Shown: positions 18,573-27,818, counted from the stretch's first letter. The stretch is DNA of 64,000 nucleotides from Rhodobacteraceae bacterium (ex Bugula neritina AB1) (GCA_001730095.1 MDLF01000060.1:1-64000), one strand, 5' to 3'. Numbers and translations: made by a program. Notes: generated from the letters alone by a model not told the origin.

Positions 18573-20093
18573 TCAGCCGGTGGCCAGTTTGGAAGCGTTC
18601 CACGACGCGCCGGGGGCGGGCATGTCCTTGATCTTGGCGCTGACGCGGCTGCTGTTTTCCAGCGTATCCAGGTATTCCTTGGTGACGCCGGTGATGTAAT
18701 TGCCGTCAAAACAGGAGCAGTCAAAGCCTTGAATATCCGGGTTGCCTTCCTGTGCCGCCCAGATCAGATCGTCAAGCTTCTGGTAGAACAGCGCATCCGC
18801 ACCCAGCTCCTCGCGGATTTCCTCGATGCTGAGACCATTTGCGATCAGCTCGTGCTTGGTTGGCATATCAATGCCATAGACGTTTGGGTAGACCACCGGC
18901 GGCGAGGCGGACGCAATATAGACCTTCTTGGCGCCTGCTTCGCGGCACATCTGCACGATCTTCTTGATGGTGTTGCCGCGCACGATGGAATCGTCGATCA
19001 GCAGCACGTTGCGGTCCTTGAACTCCAGCGGGATCGCATTCAGCTTGCGGCGCACCGATTTTTGCCGCTCTGCCTGGCCGGGCATGATGAAGGTCCGGCC
19101 GACGTAGCGGTTCTTTACCAGGCCTTCGCGGTAGCGGATGCCGGTGGAGTTGGCGACTTCCAGCGCCACCGGGCGAGCCGAATCAGGCACCGGGATGATG
19201 CTGTCGATTTCGAGACCCACGTCCTGGATCTGCTTGGCCAGCGCCTGACCCATGCGCAGCTGGGTCTTGTAGACCGATACGCCGTCCATCATCGAGTCTG
19301 GACGGGCCAGATAGACATACTCAAAGATGCAGGGCGTAAGCTTGCCCTCGACGGCCTGGAACTCATGCAGGTTGCCCTCCAGATCCACCAGGATCGCTTC
19401 CCCCGGTTTGACGTCGCGGACCTTCTCGAAGCCGTTGATGCCAAAGGCCACGTCCTCAGAGGCAACGCAGTAATCATCGCCGCCATTTTCCGCCGGGCGC
19501 TTGCCCAGCGACAGCGGCCGGATGCCATGGGGGTCGCGGAAGGCCAGCATGCCGACACCGGCAACCATGCACAGCACGGAATAGGCGCCCTGCACCCGCT
19601 CCATGGTCATCTTGACGCCGGCAAAAATGTTGCGGATCGGTTCGGCATTGCCGTTGACCTTGATCGCATCGGCGACCTTGTCGGCCAGGACGTTCAGCAG
19701 GATTTCGGAGTCTGAAGTGGTGCGCAGATGGCGGCTGTATTTGCCGGTCACTTTCTCGCGCTGCTCGGCGGTATTGGTGATATTGCCGTTGTGCACCAGA
19801 TAGATGCCATAGGGCGCGTTCACAAAGAACGGCTGCGCCTCAGCCGCGCTGAGAGACCCCGCAGTGGGATAGCGCACATGGCCCATGCCGACCCGCCCGG
19901 TCAGGGTTCCGGCATCGGCGGGGCCGAACACATCCTTGACCAGCCCGTTGGCCTTGCGCTCGCGGAAGAACTCGCCGGTGTAGGTCACAATACCCGAGGC
20001 ATCCTGGCCGCGGTGCTGCAGCATCAAAAGCCCGTCATATATCTCCGCAAAGACATCTGTGTCCCGGCTTGCGATCCCCAAAATCCCGCACAT
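18573..20093 (-). CDS. purF: Amidophosphoribosyltransferase
   Basis: Protein of 506 aa. The N-terminal Cys2 nucleophile of the glutaminase (MCGILGIA) is exposed after Met removal, so no propeptide is present. HRGQDASGI, GHVRYPTAG and HNGNITN follow. The PRPP-binding motif is VLLIDDSIVRGNT. It catalyses the first committed step of purine synthesis, converting PRPP plus glutamine to phosphoribosylamine. purF is usually beside cvpA; here a Hint-type gene and two terminators separate them, so purF must have its own promoter in the 690-bp upstream stretch. Confidence 0.97.
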   Translation of the reverse strand: MCGILGIASRDTDVFAEIYDGLLMLQHRGQDASGIVTYTGEFFRERKANGLVKDVFGPADAGTLTGRVGMGHVRYPTAGSLSAAEAQPFFVNAPYGIYLVHNGNITNTAEQREKVTGKYSRHLRTTSDSEILLNVLADKVADAIKVNGNAEPIRNIFAGVKMTMERVQGAYSVLCMVAGVGMLAFRDPHGIRPLSLGKRPAENGGDDYCVASEDVAFGINGFEKVRDVKPGEAILVDLEGNLHEFQAVEGKLTPCIFEYVYLARPDSMMDGVSVYKTQLRMGQALAKQIQDVGLEIDSIIPVPDSARPVALEVANSTGIRYREGLVKNRYVGRTFIMPGQAERQKSVRRKLNAIPLEFKDRNVLLIDDSIVRGNTIKKIVQMCREAGAKKVYIASASPPVVYPNVYGIDMPTKHELIANGLSIEEIREELGADALFYQKLDDLIWAAQEGNPDIQGFDCSCFDGNYITGVTKEYLDTLENSSRVSAKIKDMPAPGASWNASKLATG

Positions 20094-20702
20094 TGGCTGG
20101 CTCCAATCCCACTTAGGCTTTGCTGTTCGATTGCTGATGGAAACGGCTCGGGCAGCAGTCTAGCGCATTTTGCGTCTTGCGTGCCAATCTCGAGACTGCG
20201 GAGACAGCTGACCTGCCTGCGGCACCACGGGCCGGGACCTGATAACCATCTGCAGACATGGCTCCGTGCGCGGGGGGCGCCGGTTCATGTTCACGATGGC
20301 AGGCGGGCAGCGTCTGCAGCAGCGGCAAGGCGGTGAGGCTCCGAATCCGTTTCCTGTTCCGGCCTTCACATAGAGGCTTTCGCGGCCTCTGTCATCAAAG
20401 GATCACAAAAGGTGCTCGCGCGGCCATGCTGAATAAATCTGGCCTTGGAAATTGGATCACTTGGTTCGCTTGAAACGAAGCTGCAACCATTGCTTTGCGA
20501 CAACGGACAGCCCGGGGGTACGGCGATGATTGCGCCTGATTTTTCCGGCAAAGACTGTGAAGTCGCCCGGCAAAAGACTGTCCGCAAGGACAGCAAAGGT
20601 CAGGATTTTCTGGCGCGAGTGAGCGGACAATCGTCGAGCGCCTTGCCGTTCTCAGTTCTGGCGAAAATTGAAAAAACCAGAGGTGCTGTCCCTGTCGATT
20701 GC
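20094..20702. other. Long non-coding stretch upstream of purF
   Basis: It must hold the purF promoter. I see a small AGAGGC/GCCTCT stem-loop at 20372-20390 but no recognisable riboswitch, RNA gene or protein family. Open frames are short and lack conserved sequence. Confidence 0.5.
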
Positions 20703-20734
20703 CCAAAAAAGATAGGCCCGCCTTTCAGCGGGCC
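20703..20734 (-). terminator. Rho-independent terminator of the pseudo-Hint gene
   Basis: On the minus strand, GGCCCGC/GCGGGCC with a 6-nt loop is followed by TATCTTTTTTGGG. It isolates the Hint gene from purF. Confidence 0.85.
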
Positions 20735-20779
20735 CAGGGGGGAGGGAGGAAGTCTTGGAAGGTATTTTTTTAATATTGT

Positions 20780-21460
20780 TCAGGCTGCCAGGATGCGGTC
20801 CAGCAAGTTGTCCAGCGGTCCGGGCAGGCGGGCGTCAATTTCGCCCATACCAGTCTGCGCCAATGCGCGGCCTTCGTCGCTGGCCAGCACCTGACGTGTT
20901 TCGGTCAGCGACAGGTGGTGGAAGGCAGAGTCCTCGGCCGCATCACCGGCCGGCAGAAGCATGCCGCTTTCGGCCCAGACCAGCTCTTCTTCTGCAAATT
21001 CGAAATGGATGCGGCCCAGGCGCTCCGGCGCTGCCGCTGTGATCCCCTTGTAACCGGTCAGGGCGATCAGCTTGGTGACAACAACCGGCAGGCCGAACAG
21101 GCGTTCCGCGGTTTCCATCTCCAGCGCCACTTTCTGATCCGAAGGCAGCATCAGGTCGGTGTCATTGCCCAAAGCGCCGGCCGGGATATGCATCAGGGTG
21201 GTCAGGCGCGGCACCGCATGTTTCACCGCCTTCACTTCCTGGGCACCACCGTCAAAGGTGAACACCATGTCGCCGGGCTTGACGTCGCGGGCCTGCTTAA
21301 AGCCCTCTTCGGTCTCCACCAATGTATCAGGCAGAAAGCCACCGCTGCGGATGCGGGCAGGTTTCGGCGCCGGCTTCACGGACTGCGGCAGAGGATTGGT
21401 CAGCAGCAGCACATCAACCGGCAGGTAGTCGGCGAAATCTGTGGTGTGATCCAGCTGCAT
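20780..21460 (-). CDS. Hint-like protein without catalytic residues
   Basis: Protein of 226 aa. Residues 38-120 follow the Hint pattern (DTLVETEEGF, then VKPGDMVFTFDGG and ALGNDTDLMLPSDQKVAL). Where the nucleophilic Cys is expected the chain reads GGF (40-42), and where the catalytic His of the SPSH box is expected it reads PSDQ (106-109). The fold is probably retained without self-cleavage. Similar proteins are common in roseobacters; their role is unknown. ATG 21460 has AGAAGGGA upstream; an in-frame ATG at 21511 has a poorer site. It is flanked by its own terminator and a CtrA-type promoter region. Confidence 0.78.
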   Translation of the reverse strand: MQLDHTTDFADYLPVDVLLLTNPLPQSVKPAPKPARIRSGGFLPDTLVETEEGFKQARDVKPGDMVFTFDGGAQEVKAVKHAVPRLTTLMHIPAGALGNDTDLMLPSDQKVALEMETAERLFGLPVVVTKLIALTGYKGITAAAPERLGRIHFEFAEEELVWAESGMLLPAGDAAEDSAFHHLSLTETRQVLASDEGRALAQTGMGEIDARLPGPLDNLLDRILAA

Positions 21461-21680
21461 TTTATGTCCCTTCTGAGCGTCTTCGTCCCGGCGTTTTGCC
21501 GTTGAAGCCATGTGGCCCCTGAATTGGGACCAAATTGGGGCAGGCTTGCGTCGCATTTCCGGATGAAACGCTTTTTTGGGGACAAAAATTGCTTTTTCAG
21601 GGGGATTGTTAACCTTTTGGCTGGTCCGGCTGAGGATTTGTTAAGATTTAACTTGGTTTTTGAGACGCCCGAAACGGCCT

Positions 21681-21698
21681 AGAGAATCCCGATTCTCT
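21681..21698. promoter_or_regulatory. 18-bp palindrome in A/T-rich promoter region
   Basis: AGAGAATC and GATTCTCT are perfect arms separated by CC. It lies 5 bp beside a CtrA-type box, 220 bp upstream of the pseudo-Hint gene. Confidence 0.55.
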
Positions 21699-21702
21699 TT
21701 GG

Positions 21703-21718
21703 TTAACAAAGTGTTAAC
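21703..21718 (-). promoter_or_regulatory. Full CtrA-type box (TTAA-N7-TTAAC)
   Basis: TTAACAAAGTGTTAAC matches the alphaproteobacterial CtrA full site exactly in half-sites and spacing. Further GTTAAC words stand at about 21606 and 21732. The only gene reading away from it is the pseudo-Hint gene (start 21460). Confidence 0.6.
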
Positions 21719-21754
21719 GTTAATTTCCACTGTTAACGCTCAGGTTGCTTTCCC

Positions 21755-21763
21755 TGTGGATAA
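21755..21763 (-). promoter_or_regulatory. Perfect DnaA box
   Basis: TGTGGATAA is the exact reverse complement of TTATCCACA. It sits in the same A/T-rich stretch. One box alone does not make an origin; it may titrate DnaA or regulate a promoter. Confidence 0.45.
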
Positions 21764-21786
21764 CTGTGTGAACGCAATGATTTAAA

Positions 21787-21815
21787 AGCAAAACGGGCGC
21801 CCAAGGGGCGCCCGA
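21787..21815 (-). terminator. Rho-independent terminator of cvpA operon
   Basis: On the minus strand, CGGGCGCC/GGCGCCCG is followed by TTTTGCTTTT. It ends the alr-to-cvpA direction of transcription before purF. Confidence 0.85.
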
Positions 21816-21846
21816 TAGCCTATCTTTAGGAGGTAATCCCTAAGAA

Positions 21847-22401
21847 TTACTGGCCGCAAGCACCGATCAGCGCCTCGTATTGGGCAGTGACCCAGCCCAG
21901 TGCCTGCTCCGGATTGCGTTCCTCAATCTTGCCAGTCAGCCGCTCAAACACGTCAGCAGACCGGCTTTCGTCAACAATTGTAAAGCTCTGCCCGGTCATC
22001 ACCACATCATAAAGGAAGAAGGCAATTGCAATCAGTACAATGCCGCGCAGGACACCAAAGAAAAAGCCCGCGCCCTGATCCAGCCCGCCAAGCGCCGAAC
22101 GCTGCACCAGGGTGGAGAAAAGCGGTGTGAAGAAAGAGACAACGATCAGCGCCAGCGCAAACACCGCAGCAAAGGCGGCGATGATCGACAGCTCGCAGCT
22201 GTCAGCAATGAATTCACCGATCACCGGAATTTCCGCCATCAGCGGCTCGACCTGCGGCGCAAAGATGAAGGCCAGCACCCCCGCTGCGATCCAGCCGGCA
22301 ATTGCCATCGCCTCGCGTACAAAACCGCGCGAATAAGCCAGCAGCGCTGATAGCACGATGACCAGGGCCACGACCCCGTCGATGATTGTGAAACCTTCCA
22401 T
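21847..22401 (-). CDS. cvpA: CvpA family membrane protein
   Basis: Protein of 184 aa with four predicted membrane helices (from FTIIDGVVALVIVLSALLAY onward) and the CvpA-typical SALGGLDQGAGFFFGVLRG segment. In E. coli it is needed for colicin V production and is linked to purF. It is also implicated in envelope stress and bile tolerance. It is 42 bp downstream of radA without a terminator, so the two are probably co-transcribed. Confidence 0.92.
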   Translation of the reverse strand: MEGFTIIDGVVALVIVLSALLAYSRGFVREAMAIAGWIAAGVLAFIFAPQVEPLMAEIPVIGEFIADSCELSIIAAFAAVFALALIVVSFFTPLFSTLVQRSALGGLDQGAGFFFGVLRGIVLIAIAFFLYDVVMTGQSFTIVDESRSADVFERLTGKIEERNPEQALGWVTAQYEALIGACGQ

Positions 22402-22443
22402 GTCCCTCGCCCGTTTGCCTGCGCACTCAAATTTTTTGCGACT

Positions 22444-23805
22444 TTAACCGGCCCCGAAGAATTCGCCAACAAAACCTGCCAGATCACCCGACTTTCTGAG
22501 ATTCAGACCATTTACGGACACGGTTTTGCTGCCGCCAGGGGCGATCGCCGCCGTGAAACCAAGTTTTTGCGCCTCTTTCAACCTGTTTTCGGTCTGCGGT
22601 GCCGGACGAAGAGCTCCGGAAAGCGAAATTTCTCCAAAAACCACCGTATCTGCGGGCAGGGCGACGTCTTCGCGCGCGCTCAGCAGTGCGGCGGCCACAG
22701 CAAGATCGGCAGCAGGTTCAGAGATTTTCATGCCACCTGCCACATTCAGATAGACGTCCAGCCCGGCAAAGGGGATGCCGCATCGCGCTTCCAGCACCGC
22801 AAGGATCATCGCCAGACGCGAAGAATCCCAACCGACCACGGCGCGGCGCGGTTGCGAATGCGGTGAAGGCGCAATCAACGCCTGCATTTCAGTCAGCACC
22901 GGCCTTGTGCCCTCGATGCCGGCAAATACCACCGAGCCGGGCGAAGGCTCGCCGCGCTCTGACAAAAACAGGGCAGAGGGGTTGATCACCTCTGCCAGCC
23001 CACTGCCGGTCATTTCAAAGACGCCAATTTCGTCCGCTGGGCCAAAGCGGTTTTTGACGGCACGCAGAATACGGAACTGGTGGCCGCGTTCACCTTCGAA
23101 ATATAGAACCGTATCGACCATATGCTCGACCACGCGGGGGCCAGCGATCTGGCCCTCCTTGGTGACATGGCCGACCATGATCACCGACGTCCCGTGGCGT
23201 TTGGCAAATGTGGTCAGCTCATGCGCCGCCGCGCGGACCTGGCTGACAGAGCCTGGCGCGCTGTCGACGTGATCGGCCCACATGGTCTGAATGGAATCGA
23301 TAATGGCCAGCTGCGGCTTCTCCGCTTCCAGCGTGGTCAGGATGTCGCGCAGGTTGGTCTCTGCGGCCAGCTGCACCGGTGCATCCGCCAGCCCCAACCG
23401 CTGGGCGCGCATTCTGACCTGTGCGCTGGCTTCCTCGCCGCTGACATAGACGGTTTTAACGCCCGCCTGGGCAAACCGTGCAGCCGCCTGCAGCAGCAGG
23501 GTGGATTTGCCGATCCCCGGGTCCCCGCCGACCAGAATGGCGGATGCCTGCACCAGCCCACCACCCAGCACCCGGTCCAGCTCACCCACGCCGCAACAGG
23601 CGCGCGGCGGCGGCGTTTCGCGGGCAGACAGATCCGTCAGCTCGATGGTGCGCCCGCGCTTGACGCCCAGCGATTTCTTCGAGGGGCCAGAGGACAGCCC
23701 CTTGTCTTCGGTGATGGTATTCCACTCGCCACAACCCTCGCAGCGCCCGGACCATTTCGAAAAGCTGGCTCCGCAGGCGGAGCAGGAAAAAGATGTTTTA
23801 GCCAT
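22444..23805 (-). CDS. radA: DNA repair protein RadA
   Basis: Protein of 453 aa. A four-Cys zinc finger (Cys8, 11, 22, 25) is followed by a RecA-like ATPase with Walker A GGDPGIGKST (93-102), the RadA-specific KNRFG motif and a C-terminal Lon-like P domain (FGEISLSGALRP, INGLN-like end). RadA promotes branch migration in recombination. ATG 23805 begins the canonical MAKTSFSCSACG start; 12 codons upstream in frame are not conserved. Confidence 0.96.
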   Translation of the reverse strand: MAKTSFSCSACGASFSKWSGRCEGCGEWNTITEDKGLSSGPSKKSLGVKRGRTIELTDLSARETPPPRACCGVGELDRVLGGGLVQASAILVGGDPGIGKSTLLLQAAARFAQAGVKTVYVSGEEASAQVRMRAQRLGLADAPVQLAAETNLRDILTTLEAEKPQLAIIDSIQTMWADHVDSAPGSVSQVRAAAHELTTFAKRHGTSVIMVGHVTKEGQIAGPRVVEHMVDTVLYFEGERGHQFRILRAVKNRFGPADEIGVFEMTGSGLAEVINPSALFLSERGEPSPGSVVFAGIEGTRPVLTEMQALIAPSPHSQPRRAVVGWDSSRLAMILAVLEARCGIPFAGLDVYLNVAGGMKISEPAADLAVAAALLSAREDVALPADTVVFGEISLSGALRPAPQTENRLKEAQKLGFTAAIAPGGSKTVSVNGLNLRKSGDLAGFVGEFFGAG

Positions 23806-23875
23806 GGTTCGATCACTGGCAGATGTTTCCCTTTTGTTCAAGAGGGCTGCCAGTGCAGCTGCGGCGGATGCGAGG

Positions 23876-23978
23876 CTCTGCCTCGCGCTCCGGGGTATTT
23901 GTGACCAAAAAGAAGCAGCTTCTTTTTGGTTTTAAGTACCCTGGGGGAGGCCCGTCAGGGCCGGGGGCAAAGCCCCTG
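23876..23978. repeat. Dispersed intergenic element, copy 2 (inverted pair, variant b)
   Basis: CCGGGGTATTT is followed by CCAAAAAGAAG, a CAG loop and the exact reverse CTTCTTTTTGG, then a second degraded half TTAAGTACCCTGGGGG and GGGGGCAAAGCCCC. This is two copies head to head, forming an 11-bp stem with T runs on both strands. It probably terminates the pqiA-like transcript before radA. Confidence 0.7.
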
Positions 23979-24422
23979 TCAGCACAACCGGCGCAGAGAG
24001 CGCTCTGTCAGCATCCCCAGGCCAATCGAGGCAAGGATGCAGGCCGAAAACATATAGAGACCCCAGGCAGTTTGAAGTGTTGCCAGCCCGATGCCCTTGG
24101 CCAGGGTGATATAGAGCGCAATAAGGAAGACATCTGCCATCGCCAGCTTGCCCAGCACATGCAGCGTCGGCTGCAGTTTTGCATCCAAAAGGCCCCACTG
24201 CACCAGCGCAAGGCCGATTGTCTTGAGGTAGGGCGCGAAAATCGCAAAGAAGGTGACAATCAGCGCCAGCACCGCGTCGCTGCCCCAAAGGCTTTGTAAT
24301 CCGGTGATCACCGATATCTCGCTGAGCCCGAAAATGGGTAGCAGTCCCGCCCGCATCAAGGGCGCAAACCAGGCGACGGGATAAAGGATCAGCAGGGAAA
24401 TAGTAGCAAAGCGGAGGATCAA
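23979..24422 (-). CDS. PqiA-like membrane protein
   Basis: Protein of 147 aa with four predicted membrane helices. The GLLPIFGLSEISVITGLQSLW region and ADVFLIALYITLAKG match the paraquat-inducible PqiA domain. PqiA proteins accompany MCE/lipid-transport systems, which fits the nearby mlaEF genes. The start appears to be TTG at 24422; no ATG or GTG in frame gives a better fit. The usual contiguity with mlaF is interrupted by one opposite-strand gene. Confidence 0.78.
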   Translation of the reverse strand: MILRFATISLLILYPVAWFAPLMRAGLLPIFGLSEISVITGLQSLWGSDAVLALIVTFFAIFAPYLKTIGLALVQWGLLDAKLQPTLHVLGKLAMADVFLIALYITLAKGIGLATLQTAWGLYMFSACILASIGLGMLTERSLRRLC

Positions 24423-24479
24423 TTGATAAGCCGAGCTCCAAATTTCATAGTTTCGCTGCTTTTGTAAGGGAATGAAAAT

Positions 24480-25103
24480 TTGAAAGAAACGCTAAATGCG
24501 CTCGGCGTTGTGGTTGCTACTGCTGTGGCTTCGGCCGGGGCAGGCTTCTATGTCGGAGACCTTCTGAAATCAAATAATCTGATACTGCTGAAGGTTCAGC
24601 TCGAACAAGAGAAGGCAGTGAATGGTGTTGACTTTGAGGAGCTTGCGAGGCGGCAGATTGCGCTAGGTCTTCAGGTTACCCAGCGAGCTGCATTGGAAAA
24701 GGAGATCCAGCGAAGCAATGGGATAATCGCCCAACAACAGAGCGCCATTTCTGGATTGGAAACCGAAGTATCGAAGCTATCAGAAAACCTTTTTGAAGCA
24801 GAACGCGAAGTAAAGCGCCTAAACGAGTTGATTGCCGAGGAGTTCTCGGCCTTAAGAAATGTATTCGTAGCAGAAGATAGCGCGACAGTGCTGGTGCCAG
24901 GTAAAATTGTGGCATCAATCTCAATGATGTCCGATGATACAGTATGGCTGACTGTCACAGATTCGGCCACCGAAGAAAGCATTGCTCTAGGGGAGAGGCT
25001 TAACCTCCGCGGCGAATTTGAGGGATGTTCGCTGATACCGCTGAAAATCCGCCGCTATCCGTTTCCAAGTGGAGCCGACGTGCAATTTGTGTGCAAAAAG
25101 TGA
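24480..25103 (+). CDS. Membrane-anchored coiled-coil protein, probable recent insertion
   Basis: Protein of 207 aa, not recognised. It has one N-terminal membrane helix (about residues 6-28, Ala/Val/Gly-rich), a long charged heptad-like coiled coil (about 50-125, rich in Glu, Gln, Lys and Leu), then a small beta-rich end that finishes in FVCKK. TTG at 24480 with TAAGGG upstream is the likely start, because ATG 24472 runs into a stop after three codons. It is the only plus-strand gene in a minus-strand block. Its codons are visibly richer in A/T than its neighbours, and its stop lies 4 bp from the convergent mlaF stop. Probably acquired. Confidence 0.65.
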   Translation: MKETLNALGVVVATAVASAGAGFYVGDLLKSNNLILLKVQLEQEKAVNGVDFEELARRQIALGLQVTQRAALEKEIQRSNGIIAQQQSAISGLETEVSKLSENLFEAEREVKRLNELIAEEFSALRNVFVAEDSATVLVPGKIVASISMMSDDTVWLTVTDSATEESIALGERLNLRGEFEGCSLIPLKIRRYPFPSGADVQFVCKK

Positions 25104-25107
25104 ATTC

Positions 25108-25854
25108 TCACCGCACCGCCTCGATCGGCCCCTCCGCGCGGCCGTGGATGAATTGCTCCATATAGGGATCGCCCGACTGATCCATCTCTGCCACCGGGCC
25201 GGTCCATTGGATCACCCCGCCGTGCAACATCGCCACATTGTCGGCAATGGCGCGCACGGATGTCATGTCGTGGGTGATGGTCATGGCGGTGGCGCCCATT
25301 TCCACCACAATCTCGCGGATCAGGTCGTTGATGACACCCGACATGATCGGGTCGAGGCCGGTGGTGGGCTCATCAAAGAAGATGATCTCAGGCTCGGCAG
25401 CAATGGCGCGGGCCAGCCCGACGCGTTTCTGCATGCCGCCAGACAGTTCGGCGGGCAGTCGGTCGGCAACATCGGCCTTCAAGCCGACGCGGCGCAGTTT
25501 TTCGATGGCGATTTCGCGGGCCTCTTCCGCCGGACGCTTTAGATGGCCGCGCAGCAAGCGAAAGGCGACATTCTGCCAGACCGGCAGCGAGTCAAACAGG
25601 GCCGCGCCCTGAAACAGCATGCCAAACCGCGCCAGGAACTTGTCGCGATCGCCAGAGCCGGCGGGCTTGCCATCAACGTAAATCTCGCCGCTGTCAGGGG
25701 TGATCAGCCCAAGGATGCTTTTCAAAGCCACCGATTTTCCGGTGCCGGACCCGCCGATGATCACCATTGAGGTGCCCTTGGGGATTTCCAGATTCATGCC
25801 GTTCAGCACGCGATTTTCGCCAAAGGCCTTGTGGACGTTTTCCATGCGGATCAT
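25108..25854 (-). CDS. mlaF: Phospholipid-transport ABC ATPase MlaF-like
   Basis: Protein of 248 aa. Walker A is GGSGTGKS (34-41), signature LSGGMQKRVGLARA, Walker B IIFFDEPTTGLD and H-loop THDM. The C-terminal tail is short. Together with MlaE and an MCE protein it drives glycerophospholipid movement between the membranes. It overlaps the mlaE stop by 4 bp. No mlaD/MCE gene is in the window, so that component is encoded elsewhere. Confidence 0.9.
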   Translation of the reverse strand: MIRMENVHKAFGENRVLNGMNLEIPKGTSMVIIGGSGTGKSVALKSILGLITPDSGEIYVDGKPAGSGDRDKFLARFGMLFQGAALFDSLPVWQNVAFRLLRGHLKRPAEEAREIAIEKLRRVGLKADVADRLPAELSGGMQKRVGLARAIAAEPEIIFFDEPTTGLDPIMSGVINDLIREIVVEMGATAMTITHDMTSVRAIADNVAMLHGGVIQWTGPVAEMDQSGDPYMEQFIHGRAEGPIEAVR

Positions 25855-26633
25855 AGCGAGAAGAACACCCCAGTAAGGACAAAGTTGGCGGCCAGGATCA
25901 AAACGGCGGCGGCCTCGACCGAGCCTTTGGTGGCGCGGCCCACGCCCTGGGCGCCGCGGCCCGACTGCATGCCGTAGTAACAGCCCATCAGTGCTGCGAT
26001 AGTGCCGAAGACCGCACCTTTGGTGAGGGATGAAATGATGTCCAGCGGCTCCAGGAAATCGACAGTGTTCTTGAGGTAGGCTGCAGCGTTGAAGCCGAGG
26101 TTCTGCACCGCCACCGTATAGCCGCCCATGATGCCGATAATGTCGCCGACACCGACCAGCACCGGCACCGTGACCAGTGCCGCCAGCACCCGCGGCGCCA
26201 CCAGGTATTTCATCGGATGGGTGGAAAGTGTCACCAGCGCGTCGATCTGTTCGGTCACTTTCATGGTGGCAATCTCGGCGGCAATCGAGGAGGTTACGCG
26301 CGCGGCAATCATCAGCCCGACCAGCACTGGCCCAAGTTCGCGCACCATGCCAATGGCAACGATCTGCGGCACCACTGCCTCAGCGTTGAAACGGGCGCCG
26401 CCCGCGTAGATCTGCAGCGCCAGCGCGCCGCCGGTGAAAACTGCGGTCAGCCCCACCACTGGCAGCGACAACCATCCGACATTCACAAGCGCTTGAAAAA
26501 ACTCGCGCGGGTAATAGGGCGGGCGCAGCATGTGGCTGAAGGCGCTGAGCGCAAACAGCGCTGCGCGCCCGATGGCGCTCAGCCCGTTCAGGGCCGTGCG
26601 GCCCAGCCGGGCCAGGAGAGCAATGGGGGTCAT
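25851..26633 (-). CDS. mlaE: MlaE-type ABC permease
   Basis: Protein of 260 aa with five or six predicted membrane helices. The MlaE core is visible: [18 protein letters not shown], then [15 protein letters not shown], and [11 protein letters not shown]. It forms the inner-membrane channel of the Mla-type lipid transporter. Start and stop overlap neighbouring genes (alr upstream, mlaF downstream) by 4 bp each, which shows a tight operon. Confidence 0.9.
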   Translation of the reverse strand: MTPIALLARLGRTALNGLSAIGRAALFALSAFSHMLRPPYYPREFFQALVNVGWLSLPVVGLTAVFTGGALALQIYAGGARFNAEAVVPQIVAIGMVRELGPVLVGLMIAARVTSSIAAEIATMKVTEQIDALVTLSTHPMKYLVAPRVLAALVTVPVLVGVGDIIGIMGGYTVAVQNLGFNAAAYLKNTVDFLEPLDIISSLTKGAVFGTIAALMGCYYGMQSGRGAQGVGRATKGSVEAAAVLILAANFVLTGVFFSL

Positions 26634-27667
26634 CCCAGGTAGGTCCGTGCGTAGCGGTGTCCGGTGGACGTCAGGATCTCATAGCCGATGGTGCCTGCGG
26701 TTTCTGCCAGCATGTCGACGGTCTGCTGCTCGTTCAGGATCGACAGCGCGTCCGGGATCTCTGCCAGATCGGTGACATCCACGGTGATCAGATCCATCGA
26801 GACCCGGCCGACCACGGGGCAGGGGGTCTTGCCTGCAAAAACCTGAATGCCGCCATTGCCCATCGCCCGGTGCAAGCCATCGGCATAGCCCGCAGCAACT
26901 GTGGCGATGCGGCTGGGGCGTTTGGCAATCCAGGCATTGCCGTAGCCGGCACTTTCGCCCGGCTCCAGATCGCGCAGCTGGATGATGGGCAAATCCAGCT
27001 GTACCACCGGCACCGCATCGGAGAATGGCAGGCCGCCATAAAGACCGATACCGGGACGGCAGAGATCAAAATGGTAGTCCTTGCCCAGCAGCATGCCGCC
27101 TGTCGCCGCCAGCGAGCGGGGCACTTCCAGCCCGTCGGTCAGTTCACGGAAAGCTTGGAGCTGCCGTGTGTTCATTTCATGCGACGGCTCATCTGCGCAG
27201 GCCAGATGCGACATCAGCAGTACAGGGTTCTGCCCCAGAGCGATCTCTGCCACCGCTGCCCATTCAGCGCCTTCCATGCCCAGCCGGTTCATGCCGCTGT
27301 CCAGCTGCACGCCAAACGGGTGGCCGGGCAGAGTCTCGAAATGGCGCAGCATCTGGTCCAGCGAGTTCAGCATTGGGGTCAGCTGAAAATCCTTCAGCAG
27401 CTTGGTATCCCCCTCCATATGGCCCGAAAACACCGAAATACCGGGGCCTGGCCCCAATGCGCGTCGCAGCGCGCCGCCTTCTTCGGCTGCCGCCACAAAG
27501 AAATTGCGCGCACCCGCCTTGGCCAGTGCCTTGCCCACCCGGCCTGCATCCAGGCCGTACCCGTTCGCTTTCACCACGGCTGCGGTTTCGCAGCCGGTCA
27601 GCGCATCCAGATTTCGCCAGTTGGTGACCAGCGCATCCAGGTTGATTGTCAGTTTTGCCGTGCTCAT
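26630..27667 (-). CDS. alr: Alanine racemase
   Basis: Protein of 345 aa. The PLP lysine is Lys33 in [11 protein letters not shown], and the second catalytic base lies in the [10 protein letters not shown] segment. It interconverts L- and D-alanine for peptidoglycan. It is the first gene of alr-mlaE-mlaF. In relatives alr commonly follows dnaB; here a single plus-strand gene and a 700-bp stretch intervene. Confidence 0.94.
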   Translation of the reverse strand: MSTAKLTINLDALVTNWRNLDALTGCETAAVVKANGYGLDAGRVGKALAKAGARNFFVAAAEEGGALRRALGPGPGISVFSGHMEGDTKLLKDFQLTPMLNSLDQMLRHFETLPGHPFGVQLDSGMNRLGMEGAEWAAVAEIALGQNPVLLMSHLACADEPSHEMNTRQLQAFRELTDGLEVPRSLAATGGMLLGKDYHFDLCRPGIGLYGGLPFSDAVPVVQLDLPIIQLRDLEPGESAGYGNAWIAKRPSRIATVAAGYADGLHRAMGNGGIQVFAGKTPCPVVGRVSMDLITVDVTDLAEIPDALSILNEQQTVDMLAETAGTIGYEILTSTGHRYARTYLG

Positions 27668-27818
27668 GTGGTGTTCTTGACATGCGAGGGGCAGGGGTCA
27701 AGTGGGAAAAATCTGTCCGCTGTGAAGGGAGGTGTTTCCTGTAACCACGCGAAGGTTGCATAGCAAGGATTTTGGAGCGTAAGGATTGTAGGGAGGGGAA
27801 ACCACGAAAGGGACGCTG

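Noticed and set aside
17856-19715. 619-codon plus-strand open frame opposite purF
   Set aside because: Purely antisense to a certain purF gene; long antisense frames are usual in G/C-rich genes and this one has no family-like sequence.
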